A stretch of DNA of 64,000 nucleotides from Lytechinus pictus (GCF_037042905.1 NC_087245.1:28770001-28834000), one strand, 5' to 3'; counted from the first letter of the stretch, positions 1 through 30,699 are shown. The notes: generated by a model not told the origin, from the sequence alone. Numbers and translations are program-made.

Positions 1-1232
1 CTTGGACTTATGCAAATCAAGCTGGTTTTATAAAGGGCATTTATTTATAATTTTGTTTTTGTGACGCTATACAGTAACCATCTGTTTTTTATGATTATTC
101 ATTAAAACTGGCTTTTCTCAGCCTTCTTTCTCTTTGTAAAGAGGTCAGTGGAGCTTGATGTAGTGTCAGCATAACAAACTAGTGATAAGGAGCCAACCTT
201 GGCCCTGCAATAGCCTTTGCCTAATTTTTAGGCAGCATGATAATTTGTGGTAAAGAATTCGCAATGCGTTGATTAATTTTCATATTGAACATACACAAAA
301 GTTTCAGGAATATTTCAAAAATAGTTACATGTGTGATTTAAGATTATACTGAGGTGACATATTTTATGCATGATCTGTGGATGAATACTAATTAGCATGC
401 ATCCTCTTGTCATGAAATGGTCACTTCGACGATGTGTTCTATACCATACGCAACTGCACCCTCTAATTTAGGGTCTTACCTGATTAATGTAATAATGTTC
501 CACAGTGAGTGTAGGTCGGGCATTCGTTTTTATATCACGGGGATATTATTCAGAGTATGTCTATGGTTATATTTAAGTATTTAGAAACTATTACAACAAT
601 CCTGTACATGTATATGATAGGTCATTTTTTTAATAAAAGGTGATTATTGATTTTCATTCCATTTCATCTATAAAACAAAAATGGGATTGTACATTTTGAC
701 TTGAGATTTCTCCCCAGTGGGATTTCAAATACTAGTATCATTGAGGAGCTACTATCCAGATCATTGCATAAGGTTGTATGTATCAAGATAACTTACACAC
801 TGTTTATCATTTTAACAAGAAAACATGAATATAGTTATCTTTTCATGTTATTTCTCTTGTCCAATTATCCACCTTTAAATGCATAATTTTTCAAGGGAAT
901 TGCGTGTCATGATAATTTTTTTTAATGTATATGAAAATAGGAGTCATATTTCCTCCATGTCATTCAGGAAAAATATGAAATTCTGAAAAGATATCCCTTC
1001 AAGGGATATGAAACCTCAGCTGATTATTTGTCAAAAAGTTGATATATTTTTAATTATAATTCAATCAATCAGGAGGAAGGGTAATCAACATTCAGTATGT
1101 AAAAGTTTTGGTGATGGTTTAAATATTATGTAATCTATCATATTGTCATTAAATGAATTAATAATTATTGTATATCACATGGTATTTATTATTGTTATTC
1201 ATGTATTAATTTATACGTTTTGATTGATGTGT
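1..1232. other. AT-rich noncoding DNA, nothing recognised
   Basis: No open frame with coding character, no splice-bounded exon and no clear repeat was seen on either strand. The only frame above 60 codons (near 701-886) has no family resemblance. Confidence 0.5.
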
Positions 1233-1310
1233 ACATTGTGTGTGTGTGTGTGTGTGAGAGAGAGGGGGGGGGGTGGGAGGTTGTGATGGCGAGAGCGAAC
1301 GAGGGGGGGG
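1233..1310. repeat. GT/GA microsatellite with G-runs
   Basis: A (GT)n run passes into (GA)n and two poly-G tracts. It is simple sequence with no gene signal. Confidence 0.8.
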
Positions 1311-1382
1311 GGAGAGGCGATGCCTGAGAAAGAATGAGGAACAGACAAAATGATAGAGACAACTCCAGACATGCCAGGGGGC

Positions 1383-1542
1383 CGTTTCATAAAGCTGTTT
1401 GTAAGTTAAGGAGACTTTAAGAACGACTGGTGATCCTTTCTTACGCGCCAAACCATCGCCCATGAATATACCATTTACCACAAGAAAGGGTCACCAATCG
1501 TTCTTTAAGTCGCTTAAACTAAAGAACGGCTTTATGAAACAC
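1383..1542. mobile_element. Hairpin MITE, family A copy 1
   Basis: The two ends are near-perfect inverted copies that begin GTTTCATAAAGC and end GCTTTATGAAAC, with inverted CTTTAAGAACGACTGGTGA-like arms inside. A second copy with the same ends and arms lies at 9430-9597, which shows that this is a mobile family. No coding capacity. Confidence 0.75.
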
Positions 1543-1899
1543 CCATCAGAATTGATGAAGATGATTGGGTGGGACCAATAAGGGATGAGAGAGACACCCA
1601 AAGCAGAGGAAGGCGAGAAGCAGTATAAATTGAATTGATGGATTCATCAGCGGATCTACCCCCGCTCACGTATAGTGGCAGTACGCATAGGCGGATCCTG
1701 CCCCCCCCCCATTGGCAGAGGAAAAAAAAAGAAAAAAGGGGGATATAAAAAAAAGAAGAAAAAGACTGGAAAAGAGGAGAAAAAAAAGAAGGGAAAGGAA
1801 ACATAAGAGGAGGAAGATGAGTGAATAAAATAAGATTAGGAAAGATTGGAAAATAATAATTAAAAAAAATCTTTCATCTTTCTAACCTTTACACTATAT

Positions 1900-2903
1900 A
1901 AAATTTTCGCTCGCGCTTCGCGATCGCATTGCCTTTTAGGTGATTTACATATCTTGCTCAATACGGAGTTTAAAATATCAAAATTTTAAGTCAATATACA
2001 AAACATATTTCAGCGCTGAAATCGAATTTTCATTATTTAATTTATAAAAAGTGCTCTGTAAAAATTTATGTTGAATATTTTTTGCTCGCGCTGCGCGCTC
2101 GCAAAATTTGATTTGTCAGGTACCTATTATTTTCCTGTATTTAAGTTCTCAAAATATCCATATTCAGGTCAGATTGTCAAAACGTATCAGCTAGCGCTGC
2201 ACGCTTGCATTTTGATTGGTGAGTTATGCATATCTTAATATTAATTCTATTGAAACCCCCATTAAAATCCCCATTTCATGACAGTTTATAAAAAATTTCG
2301 GCTCGCGATTAGCGCTCTCATTGATGGTTGAAAATATATTAACTCATGCATCGTATTCATAATTAAAAGTGCTTTAATATTTCATTTTTCAGGCCATTAT
2401 AATAACAGATTTCGCGCTCTCATTGGGGCTTATTAGATTAATGAATAAGAATGGATAATATTCGTTCAGAATGGAATATCGGCAAGTTTCATCTCGCACT
2501 TAGGAAGAGAAATAGGAAGATAGTCATCATTTTCATTATTATGACATGATGTTCTTAGAATGCGCGTCCCGCGCCTATGTCAAAACTCAAAGTAATAATA
2601 GTGGAACATATCAGCTCTTTTTTAACTGTGATTCATATCCACCTCACAAGTTCCTACAAAGTGCTTCAAGTAGTTTAGATTGACCCTTTTTCTGATCGGA
2701 ATATCAAATATTTAAAGCTCGCGCTTCGCGCTCGCTTTATTGATTTTCATGATAAAAAGGTATTTAGAATGTCCAGATTCTAGGTCGAAATCTGAAATAC
2801 ACGCGCACAAGTTAATTCAGATAAACAGCTTGTTCTCTATTTAAATCATTATCCATTTTCAGATCACAATATAAAAAATTTCTGCTCGCGCTTTGCGCTC
2901 GCA
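1900..2903. repeat. Degenerate satellite with palindromic GC core
   Basis: The core GCTCGCGCTTCGCGCTCGC or variants recurs near 1907, 2083, 2191, 2301, 2410, 2717 and 2882, and again near 3671. The cores are separated by roughly 100-300 bp of AT-rich DNA with shared words such as ATATCAAAAT and CAGGTC. The core is self-complementary over most of its length. It is a decayed tandem array. Confidence 0.7.
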
Positions 2904-2904
2904 T

Positions 2905-3499
2905 CATTAAAGGAGAATGAAACCCTTGAAACTAGCTGAATCCATATCAAAGAGAAAAATCAAAGAAACATATTGTTGAAAGTTTGAGGAAGATTGAATG
3001 AATAATAAGAAAGTTATGAGCATTTGAATATTGAGATCACTAGTGCCATGTAGATCCTCCCATCGGCAATGCGACCAAGATCTGTGATATCACACACGTA
3101 CAACTCCTTCATTACTTTAGTACTTATTTCACTTATATTCTCACTTTTATAGAGTCTATCACAAGGTTCGGTGCTTTCTTTATGGGATGACAAGTACAGA
3201 GGTTTCACAACATTATATCATTGATGAATCGTTTGTCATATGATTAGAATGAGCAAAAAGAGATGTTTTGGGGTATATTTTCAGTGTCCGAATGGGAGAG
3301 TTGTACGTGTGTGACATCACAGATCTTGGTCGCATTGCCAATGGGAGGATCTCCATAGCATTAGTGATCTCGACATTCAAATGCTCATAACTCTTTTATT
3401 GCAAGTCCTATTTTACTCAAAGTTTTGTTGATCTTATTCTTTGATTTTTCTGCTTTCACAAAAGCTAACTTGCTCCAAGAGTTTCATTCTCCTTTAATG
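2905..3499. mobile_element. Foldback element, about 200-bp arms
   Basis: Left end CATTAAAGGAGAATGAAAC is the exact inverse complement of the right end GTTTCATTCTCCTTTAATG. The arms continue inward, with ATCTGTGATATCACACACGTACAACTC on the left facing its inverse near 3297-3330. No transposase frame is present. It interrupts the satellite array. Confidence 0.8.
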
Positions 3500-4221
3500 T
3501 AGAAAGATTTCCAATTACCCATCCTTTTCATGATTTACAAAACATGAATAGAGTGTCCCATTTTTAGGTGTAAATCTCGAATTTATTTAGTTGGATACAC
3601 ATCTCGTTCAAGATCACAAACATTGCCCAGAATGTTAAACTTTCAGGACAAAATACCTGAAATAAAAAATAGCTTGCGCTTCGCGCTCGCACTATTTAAA
3701 TGAAGCTTATGATATTATTGTTTATTTATGTTGATTTATAAGAATAAAGCTTAGAAGTGACTATTAGGACTACCCCTTCAAAGAAACAAATAAAAATCAA
3801 CTTCGAGCGGCCGTCCGGGGAAAATGTGGCTGAAAAAAATCCGCCCCCCTATTGGCAAAGAATGGTCCCCCCCCCCCGGATCCGCCCCTGAGTACGTGTA
3901 GTTAAGACTCCCTTCTCACGCCTTGTCGGCAGTTCACAAGGATGCCATTTTCACCCTTTTTCATTGACCAACTCGTTCTCGCGGATTTACTGAGACGAGC
4001 TTTCTTGCAAGTGCCCTATCTTGTATCAGTCTCCCTTTTTATTCAAGAAAAGTGCCCCACACGAACGTGTTCTGTGTCCCTTTCACATGAGATGGAAAAT
4101 TTACGTGTTAACGAGAGCTTCTTTAAAACAAGAAAACAATAATCTCATTTTTATATGTTACTTCAAAATTTGTAAAGGTAATCTTACGTGTTTCACGTGT
4201 CATATGAGTGGGGTAGATAAG

Positions 4222-4472
4222 CAGAGGCGTACAGATGGGGGGCTCTTGCCCCCTCCCAAAATTTTTCACGACCAAGAAAAAAAAAGGGAAAAGGAAAGAG
4301 AGAAGGGTGAAATATGATATTATTTTCTGAATATTAGTTGTCAAAATCTATCACAAATTGGATTTTTGCTTTGAATTTATCGAATTTTTTGCTCGCTCGC
4401 CCGCAACTTCTTATAAATTTACATGATACGACATATCTAGACCCTCAAAAGTTTTGGCCAATTACGCCACTG
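4222..4472. mobile_element. hAT-type MITE with perfect 8-bp TSD
   Basis: The element starts CAGAGGCGTACAG and ends ATTACGCCACTG, and is flanked on both sides by TAGATAAG (4214-4221 and 4473-4480). An 8-bp duplication and CAG...CTG ends are typical of hAT transposons. The interior shares the segment GAAATATGATAT...TTTTCTGAATATTA...AAAATCTATCACAAA with copies near 8870, 19160 (inverse), 40900, 41300, 41540 and 61990. Confidence 0.85.
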
Positions 4473-4734
4473 TAGATAAGTTATTTTTCTTTGTTTTAAG
4501 ATAGTGCCTTAAAAAAAAAAAGGTCAAATTTTTCCCTGTGCCCCCCCCCCCCCTACACTTTCAACCAACTTCACTCCGCCGCGCCTGGAATTAAAGTCAC
4601 GACATATCTCCTCGAGCGAACATACAGAGAAACATGTGTAAATCACTAGTATGGAAATACGAATATGAGAACCATCAGAATTTCATTATGCCCAACTGCC
4701 CCAGTCCTGTACTCTAGCGGTGAGACTTCTCCAT

Positions 4735-4872
4735 CAGGGGCGGATCCAGGATTTTCCAAGGGGGGGGGGGCACACTTGTGTTTTAACGGCATCTTTACAT
4801 TACAAATTTGAATTGTGCCTCTCAGAGGGAAGGGGCACGGGTCGGCTGCCCCCCTCCCTGGATCCGGCAGTG
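4735..4872. mobile_element. Short hAT-type MITE with perfect 8-bp TSD
   Basis: Ends CAGGGGCGGATCCAGG and CCTGGATCCGGCAGTG are inverted, and both flanks carry TTCTCCAT (4727-4734 and 4873-4880). Only 138 bp long, with no coding capacity. Confidence 0.85.
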
Positions 4873-4880
4873 TTCTCCAT

Positions 4881-5860
4881 GATCTAAATATCTAATCTAA
4901 CAACTCGTCGGATTTACCTGGTCGCATCAGTATGGAATAAAAACAATCGGCGCTTAATGACGCATCAATCGAGAACCATCTTTTATATGTCTGTGATAAC
5001 ACTTATTGTCATGACGCAATGAAAATTAAAAAAATAATCGTGATAATGCTAAGACTTTCTCTTTTAGTAATTTAATATACATATTACAATGCAATAGGAA
5101 GACAACATACAATTTCAGAATGGATAACACAACTTGAATATATCAATGATAATCGTCATAAGCAAGCACTGACATAAACACATGATTATAATTACAGATT
5201 AAAGAAATATATATACATGTATATATCATAAGAGGATTAAAATAAACAGAAAAAATATGCGTATTTACACCAGCATTAAGCAAATACAACCATAGCCTAT
5301 ATTTTCACAAAATAATTACATTTTGATAATACAGTTACTTCTTTAAAAGTTTGAACTATTAAAAAAATCAATTTTCATAATCCATGCCTATATGCTCTGA
5401 AAAAGACAGGTCAAAATAAGAAATCCTAATACATATTTTCAAATTTTAAGGCCAATACCGACTGCTCTTGTCTGAGCAAAAAACAAAACAAAAACGTATA
5501 AATAGCAGTGAAAATCGGAATCGGCCAGATTATTAGTGAACATGGACCAATTAAAAGTTAAAAAGATTGCTTTGGACGCCAAACACATAGCTCTTCACAA
5601 ATGCATGTGATTTTTTGTCCATTCTACTTTGTAGAATTCAGAACCAAGTAAAAGATAATACAGACAGCATAGGAAACAAAATAGTACTACATTACTTTAC
5701 TCCATAAAATAGGTGAAAGATTTATCAAACAACGATTTTCTTTATAACAAAAAATTTAGATATGGATAATGAAACATTTTTTTGATATAAATATTACCAA
5801 AGCAAGAACATGATAGCTCTCTCATTGGTTTGACCTGTTATTTCATGTAGTTCACGTGAC
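4881..5860. other. AT-rich noncoding DNA
   Basis: Long A/T-rich stretch without a recognisable exon. The tract around 5040-5450 has the look of an eroded retrotransposon 3-prime region in inverse orientation, but no defining motif was found. Confidence 0.35.
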
Positions 5861-5903
5861 ACGCGACAAAGAAATGGCAAGATATCGCACTTTAGGTAGC
5901 TTA

Positions 5904-6113
5904 CACTGCAAAAACTCCGGCGTTCATTTAACACCAGCCCGGAATCTATATGTCCACACGAGAGAAGTGTTAAACAACATCAGTTTCGTTTTGGTTAACA
6001 CCAGAAAGGTATTTATACAACACCAATTAGTATTAAAACTGCATTGGTTTGATTGGTGTGGACATATATAGATTCCGGGCTGGTGTTAAATCAACACCGG
6101 AGTTTTTGCAGTG
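5904..6113. mobile_element. TA-flanked palindromic MITE
   Basis: Terminal arms CACTGCAAAAACTCCGG and CCGGAGTTTTTGCAGTG are exact inverses, flanked by TA on each side. They extend inward through ACACCAGCCCGGAATCTATAT. TA flanks fit a Tc1/mariner-mobilised MITE. Confidence 0.85.
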
Positions 6114-6537
6114 TAGATAAAAAAAAAAATGAAGACCAAGAGAGCATCACAAGAGAAAAGAAAAAAGGAAAAAGACGCAAACAGAAAAGAGGATTAGGTG
6201 AAGTTTTGAGGTAACCTGTGAATGTGTAGGTGTAAATAAAAATGAGTATGTTGGGAAAACGATAAATGTTGTTAGAGTTAGATACGCTAGCACAGGGTTG
6301 TTGAACTACCGCCTGTCGAAAAAATGATTAAACCGTCGGATCAAGAAGGGCTGTTACATTTGCTTTAGTCCTTGAGTTCCCCCATTCAGCAAACACTTTT
6401 ATCGGTAAATGATCATAATGATCGTGATTTTTGCGCAATACGACTTTGCAAGCTCTCTGCACCGACAGGACGACGAACTGGGCTTACAAGAGCCACGTTT
6501 CAGGTACAAAAAATTAAGGTCATATAAAAATGTAATT

Positions 6538-6920
6538 TTCGCTCGCGCTTCGCGCTCGATAACATGCGGCTTAAATATTCCGTTCTCACGTCAAATATGC
6601 ACAAATTAAGTCTGCTCTGGATTCGATGTTTTTCATTTTGTTTCAGCGAGATAGGAATCCTATTTTCATATCACATACAGCTGAATAGTGCAGCTTAATA
6701 TATACATTAAAAAAAACTTAGCTCGCGCTACGCAGTAGCATTATTTGGTTAGTGAAACACGTATTCTCTTCATGAATTCCCATAAACTGTCCTTGAAAAT
6801 AATGACCACATTTCAGGTCAGGACAGTATTTTGGTATTGTTTAGTTTAAATCTCATCCTATTTCATAATTACAAAAAGTGCTTATTGAATGTCCCGTTTG
6901 TATATCGATATCGCTCGCTC
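6538..6920. repeat. Palindromic GC-core satellite fragment
   Basis: Three decayed units carry the GCTCGCGCTTCGCGCTCG core (6540, 6720, 6910), matching the arrays at 1.9-3.7 kb and 22.5-23.1 kb. No bounding inverted repeat was identified. Confidence 0.55.
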
Positions 6921-7636
6921 TCGCAAAATATATAGGCCTACCTACGCAAAACAAAGTTTTAAGGGGTAGTGTACGGTCGGTCTATTGCAAATCTTTCGGT
7001 TCAAACTACTTTACTCAAATTATAACCAATTCTCATGACATTTAGAATGCAAATTGGTCTCGGGGTAAAGACGTGCAAGGCACAGTTTTTGCATGTGTCG
7101 GAAATTGTGTTGCCATGCAGGGTAGCAACATATTACAACAATTAATGTGTAAATATCTTGCGGATTAAAAACATAACAACTCATTTTATGAACTCATATG
7201 CTCATCATAAAATTTGGTCCACATGGGTGTTGAGCTATAAAGATTAACCGCATACTATGACCAAATACCCAGCTTGGTGCGACGGGTTTAAACTTTAAAA
7301 GTATTATTGATAGTTATTTGAAGAGGAGAGGTTTCTATGATTCCGTGGTAATAGACAATTAACTTTGTATTGAAATAAATCACATCAAGATTCATTTTAA
7401 CATTTCAATATGCCTGGAACATTGCAGGCCTAATTGAGGTACAAAGTACTTGAACTTATTTAATGTAGTTCCATCCAACCAAACAGGCTGACTGCATGGA
7501 TGTATGTTTTTTCTTTCACTGAAAGAAAACCCTTTCAGCACCGAAACCTTCAATAACAGTCAGATGAGTTTGATGATTTCTCCCGTTTTCTTTGGTATAT
7601 GCGCGTGTAAAGCTAATGGTCTTGGTAGACTTCCTA

Positions 7637-7880
7637 CACAACAAAAACTGAGGTGTTGACTGGTGTACATAGACACCGTACAGGACCACACCAGTCATTT
7701 TACACTGAAGGTGATTTCGTGGTGTAATTTCAATATCCAATGTATTAAAACTCTCATTTCTGTTAAACTAACACACTTTGGTGTTATTTTCAAACGCTAG
7801 GGTGCACTTTCATCACCTTTTGGTGTGGTCTACTATAGACACCAACTGATGTCAGTGTTGACACCTCAGTTTTTAAAATG
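7637..7880. mobile_element. TA-flanked MITE
   Basis: The left arm contains AAAAACTGAGGTGTTGAC and the right arm GTTGACACCTCAGTTTTT, inverted, with TA at both borders (7635-7636 and 7881-7882). Internal GGTGT/ACACC words repeat in both directions. Its right border lies about 57 bp beyond the protease stop codon, so it probably lies in the 3-prime UTR or just downstream. Confidence 0.7.
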
Positions 7881-7939
7881 TATATAAGCCCCCCATCAAT
7901 CAGCATTCTCTGACGAGGTGATGCACGTCGATATCATCG

Positions 7940-25271
<17,332 letters not shown>

Positions 25272-25539
25272 TATTGTTTTTATTAACGACTGCTGACGTT
25301 TGTGATTATTCCGTTGGTAATGTGTCCCTTGACATCGGCTTGAACATTAAAACCTAGGAAATATAATGTTAATTGAATTACAGATTCGTCATATATTATT
25401 GAACTTAATAATTGCTTTAAAAGTTGCATTGCATGTGAGAATAAATAATAATCAACAATGAAGAATGGGAAGAAAAGCACGATGAAAAAAATAAGATAAA
25501 AATAAAAAGAGGCTATAAGGGGACGATGAAAAAAGAAAA

Positions 25540-25695
25540 GAAGAAGATAGTACTATAAGAATAAGAATAAGAATAAGAACAGAGGAAGAAGAAGAAGAAA
25601 GAGAATAGAAGAAGAAGAAGACGAAGCAGACGAAAAAGAAGAAGAAAAAGAAGAAGAAGAGGAGAAGGAGGAAGAAGAATAACTAGAGGAGAAAA
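25540..25695. repeat. GAA-rich purine tract
   Basis: A 150-bp almost pure purine strand (AGAAGAAGAAG, AATAAGAATAAG). Simple sequence; the apparent frames in it have no meaning. Confidence 0.8.
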
Positions 25696-25699
25696 AGAT

Positions 25700-28600
25700 A
25701 TGATAAATGGTTGCATGATAAAACATCGGACGGGGGTGACACTTGGTGAATTAACACAATGATAGATTCTCACTTGAATTTAAAAAACAAACAAACAAAC
25801 AAACAAATACATGAAACAGAAAATTTAAGACACTACACAAGACAATGTCTTAGTAAGAGAATTATCATTGAATTATAAAAAAATATATCATTAAGATTCT
25901 AATCGGTCTAAGAGGTCGTTCGGATATCGGCATCTCAAAAGCAAATCACTAATACTCGTGCATATTTCTAAATGGAATCATGTTTTTTATACGCCATTTC
26001 TTTCATGATTACCATGTGTGAACTTAAGAGATGATATCATTTCACAAAGCAATCCACACTCAACTTCAAGAAGTCAACCTGGCATCCTTCGACCATGACC
26101 GAGTTTGGATATCGCCAGATGGCACCAATGAAATCAAGACGTCATTATCACGAGACACTTCAACTGTTTATCTATTCTTCGTGACCCTAAAATCTACGGA
26201 TACATTTCCCTGCTCTGTCGGATCGATGTTAAAGTGAATTCAGCGAGTCTTTCAACGGAAAATACAATGGTTTGTCTGTCATGTGTGAACTATATACAAA
26301 GGCCTATATATTTTCGCATATGGAAGAGGGTTCGCAGATAGTTTTTAACACTAATATGGCTAAATAGTTATGAATTTGATTTGAATTGACTTCTCCTCAT
26401 GTCTGTTTTTCACTCTTATTTTCATCAACAAATTATATATCGGAGCATAATATTCATTCTACAAATTCGATAAAAAGTACTCTTTTGAAAGGGATGGGTG
26501 ACGAATAAAGTGTTAATGAATAGGCCTATATCCGATCAAGATATTTAAGATTTACTGATCTGTTGTAATACATAGAGACTTTTGTTAACTTTGACCAATT
26601 TTCAATCGTATTTTATTCACCAACACATTGCTATTTTGACAAATCATTTTAACTAAACATCGTATAAATTTAAGAAATTCCTGAAGGCGATTGCGCCGAT
26701 AGCGTTCACATTGGTTTGTCATGATCTCACTGGACATGCACGGATGTCAAGAGTGAGATCGGATAACACTGAAAGAGGAAATCAGAATAAAATAATGGCA
26801 TACATTTATGATAAACCCAAGTATAGCAGGAAATCAGCACTTAAGTCCAGATCAAAACTAACTTGACAACCCCTGATCGATGGCGTATCTACAGTTAGTG
26901 CAGGCGGGAGGGGGGGGGGTAATTAGAGTAGGGGCTATCTATATATTTTGTGCGATTCTGATTCTTTTTACTGGGGATTAAAGAGGAAGAAATCAAAATG
27001 CACGCAGATGTCATGCGCGTATTCGGGGGGGGGGGGGGTGGGGTGAAAAAGGGGGCGCCAAAAAGAGGAAGAAAAGTTCACAGGGGCACCAAAATTAGGT
27101 CTCCCCCTGGGTGTAAAATCCTGTATACGCGCCTAGAAGTGGTTACTAATTAATATCGATAACAGAACAAATGAATTTTATTTTTTTGAATGAAAAGTCG
27201 TAATTTGGTATATAAATTTAATAGTTCCAAATAATTTTTATCTTATTGGCGACTGAAGTTGTCTTGTTTCATTTTACTGCAATATTGTTCAAGTCAGTTA
27301 ATTAATAGATTTTTCATAGCGAAAATACCGGTATGGTTAGTGTATACATCTCTTACACTCCCATTAATTCCTTGAATATCTTGTTGCATTTTGCAACTTC
27401 ATTGTTGTTGCAAAAATGGAAAACAAGCGGTGAAATTGTTAGCAGACGTGTTTAATCACCGGGCCAGCAATCCTTGAGGCAAAGTCAAGTCAAGTAAGGA
27501 CTTGGGTATTAAAGAAACAGCATAATGTGATCATCATTCACGCAAAAATTGGGCATAAAATTCGAACAGAGCTTCAAAACCAAGGAACAATACCAGCACC
27601 GTGTTCAACGTATTAAACAAGTACACCCAGTCGCACACACACACTCGTACACAATCCGAGATGAGGATGAGATCAGCTGTTTTAAATGCATTACCAAGGA
27701 GTTACCAGCACTCACCATGTCACTCACGTCTCCGGGCGATGATCGTATGCACGGTTATCTGTTTAGCTACGTGATGGAAGTGCGAAAAATATCCGCCTCC
27801 TCTTGATATAGCCAAGATTCGGTAGTATTAACATCTGAATTATAAGCTTCCTTATGCGGGCTACTTTTTCCCAAATCTTTCGGCAAGCTGGATACTGTAC
27901 GGTTGTCCTGCTGATACAGTTAGGCAGCACAGAATAAACCCTCATTCATCCTTGTGTGCTTCTCCTCGCCACAGCTGGTACTGGTATCGCGCGCGGGGCG
28001 GCTAGGATGAACGAGAAAGGAGGTTGCTTGGTGACCTGGGAGAGCTTGGCTTATCTTCTCCGGTAACAGCTGAGGTCATCTCGGGTCACAGGGCAGGGGT
28101 TAGCTGGTACCTGGTACCCTTGACGAAGACATAAGAAATAGACGGGCGGAGTTAAAAATAGATTTGGTGGCGTGACTTGTGTTTACTTCTTCTTCTCGGG
28201 AGTGAATGTTGAAAAATAATCTGCAATATCATCTTGTATCTTATGCTGATGGACCAGATCCAAATCAAAATACATATCAAGAAGAATATATACGTAACGT
28301 TAAAAGGAAATCAAATACACTGAGACACGTACCTGCACACTAAAGTTATGATGCGAGGAGCGAAACGAGTGAGCATGCATAATTTGATTAGTACAGAAAC
28401 CTGATGTGGTGACAAAGTCGACGTTCACCCTGACAAAACGTTTATTGTAACAAAAATAATTTGAAATATGATTGGTGAAAATTATAAGGAAATCCATCAA
28501 AGATTAAAAAATTACTTGAATTTTTTTGTGACGTCATATATGCGAGCAGCTTCCCATGTATCGTGAATTAAAGAAAAAATAATTGAAATGTCATTTTTTT

Positions 28601-29890
28601 TTTCAAAAAATGAAAATGATTTTTATTGTACCTTTAGTATATATCAACAGACAATTAATCTTACACCTACTCCAGAAAGAAGGAAATTTTAGTAATCATG
28701 AACCATTACCAATTTCAAATTTATGTATTTTATATTACATAACATAATGGGCCGCTGCTTGTTTATGAGTCAAAAATAAAAAACTTATAGAATTCTAATA
28801 ACTTTCTTAATCTTTTGTGGATTTTCCTCACCAATATTATTTTTCTGCTACTTTTACAATAAAGTTTTTGCCAGGGTGAACTTCCCCTATATGGAACAGG
28901 GTTTATTTCTAAACTCATGCCTGTCAATAATAATGATAATGATAGTCGGTTCTTATATAGCGCATAACACATAATAAAGATGTCTCTATGCGCTGGAGAA
29001 ATAAAGGAAAGAAAGAGATGTGTTGGTGAGTTCACTTTGTTGAGGTTTGGTGCAATTTTGATAAGTAAGGGCCGTTTGTATTTGTCAATTACTGAATCAA
29101 TAGTTTTCAGATATTTTTAGAGTTTGTTCCAGAAACCAGGGGCTGTAAGAGCAAATTCATCATGTGTTTTGTTGCATATCATTATTGAAAATAAAATCAT
29201 AGTAACAAAGATATCTTGAACTTCTACATGTTCTAGGAGCAATTGTTTTGTCATACGAAACTTGGCCTGCTTGTTTCACCCAAACAAAAATGGGTTCCAC
29301 AAAAAATGTTTGCAAACTTTTTATTCGCGCGTATCGACTACTACCATTGTTTACGTCAGAGTCACGTGCGCGCTGTGTCTACTTGTAATTTAAGCATCGC
29401 ATGTAGATCTATTATCTTCTTGGAAGAAATTTTGTTCATGATGAATGTCACTGTATCAACTATGATTCGTATTTTGTTTGGATAAAAACGTTGGAGAAAA
29501 TGTAAAGAGTGACAGTATGAGAACGAAGAAGAAAAATAAATTGAAGGGGGAGAACACGAGGAAGAAGGAGAGTTAGCAGGTGAACAAAAAGAAGATGACG
29601 GAGAAGAAACTGTGATGGAAATGGAGAACATTGATTTACAAATATGATAATGATAAGCCTATATCCCATAACAATTAGTTATCAATAGCGAGTAGTTAGC
29701 AATGTGGTTTTCTCCTTGGGCTGCAACCCGGTATTATGATTATGGATGTAAATTTATGATAATCTATATACATTAGGTGGTTTCTTTGGCATCGGAGAAT
29801 GAAGCCGACAGACTTCCAGCACTTCTCAAAAAGCTCCCGGAGCAGGCCAGCCACAGTCGTCGATTCCACAGAGATCCACCGTCGAGCTGC
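25700..29890. other. Intergenic DNA between protease and tentative acidic-protein locus
   Basis: No accepted gene. 26880-27130 holds poly-G tracts and hAT-like ends (ATGGCGTATC, GTATACGCGCC). 27955-28130 is locally GC-rich with CpGs (TCGCGCGCGGGGCGG) and could hold a promoter or 5-prime exon for either flanking gene. 28920-29010 resembles the inverse tail of a SINE (ATATAGCGCATAACA). Confidence 0.35.
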
Positions 29891-29894
29891 CACC

Positions 29895-29990
29895 ATGGTC
29901 TACCAAAAACCGATTGGTCAAAAGGATCGGCCAATCAGAAGCCAGGAAGGAAAACCCAGCCCTGTTATTGGCCAAGAGGATGTGCGACGA
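29895..29990 (+). CDS. Possible first coding exon of acidic-protein locus
   Basis: ATG in a strong context (GCCACCATGG) opens MVYQKPIGQKDRPIRSQEGKPSPVIGQEDVRR and meets a possible donor CGACGA/GTGAGG in phase 0. The frame stays open to 30059 if not spliced. It is basic and Pro/Gln-rich. It is placed with the downstream acidic exons only by strand and position; no phase-matched acceptor of good quality was found in the next exon. Confidence 0.25.
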
Positions 29991-30699
29991 GTGAGGAGGG
30001 CCCGCCCATCAACCTCCTACTCAAAATACATCCGAGTTTCATCCGGTTACTTCCTTTAGGCTTTACCATCGTAAGCTTAAGAATTGTCTCATTTTTCGAT
30101 TTTAAGGTGAAATACTTTACACCCTTAATTAAAATGATTTCTTAATCTTTAAATTGTCTTTATTTTCCGTTTTATTTACTCATTTATTAGTTATTAATTT
30201 ATTCATTTTTATTGTATTTTATTCATCATGGGGGCGAGGGTAACTTCATGTTGAGTTGTTGTATCGAGTAACATTAACAGGCGGCCTGTAATAATCATTG
30301 CTTTTAAAGGAGGCGGTGGTTCATCCTGACGATAAGTTGGTTCTGACGAAAAGAAAAACATACTGAACAATGAAAATCCATCAAACAATAACAGAGTTGT
30401 GATATTTTTTTTTCGTTTTTAATCTTTGACGTCATATACGAGGAACTTCCCCATAATTACAGTATTTGATTTATAATTTTGCTGATTTTTATGTTTAATT
30501 ATTATGAATGATCATTCATAAAAATCAGCCCTAAATCAATCGTTGAGCAATATGTTATCAGCAGACAGCAAATTAGATTCGAGTATACTAATACTTTTTT
30601 GAATAGGCATAAGCTTACAAAACAACCGTTTTTAAAGCATAATGATCGACCTTCATTATAGAGTTCAATTTTCAATTTCATGCTTCTTTATTTCAATTT

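Larger units (their letters stand above)
1686..3890. mobile_element. Probable hAT-type non-autonomous element carrying palindromic satellite
   Basis: The left end reads CATAGGCGGATCCTG and the right end CCGGATCCGCCCCTG, an inverted pair like the ends of the short element at 4735-4872. The flanks share AGTACG, but the two copies are offset by 2 bp, so the target duplication is imperfect. The interior holds the GCTCGCGCTTCGCGCTCGC satellite and a separate foldback element (2905-3499). The same satellite fills the better-defined hAT-type element at 22389-23554. The assignment is an inference, weaker than for the other hAT-type elements listed. Confidence 0.5.

Noticed and set aside
7458-7463. 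ATTAAA polyadenylation signal for the protease (minus strand)
   Set aside because: It lies about 480 bp past the stop, beyond a MITE, in AT-rich DNA where such hexamers are frequent by chance.
26031-26237. 68-residue plus-strand frame
   Set aside because: No splice borders, no family resemblance and no neighbouring exon in phase.
27549-27806. 85-residue plus-strand frame near the CpG-rich stretch
   Set aside because: Lacks an ATG at the given start and has no recognisable domain; could be UTR or chance.
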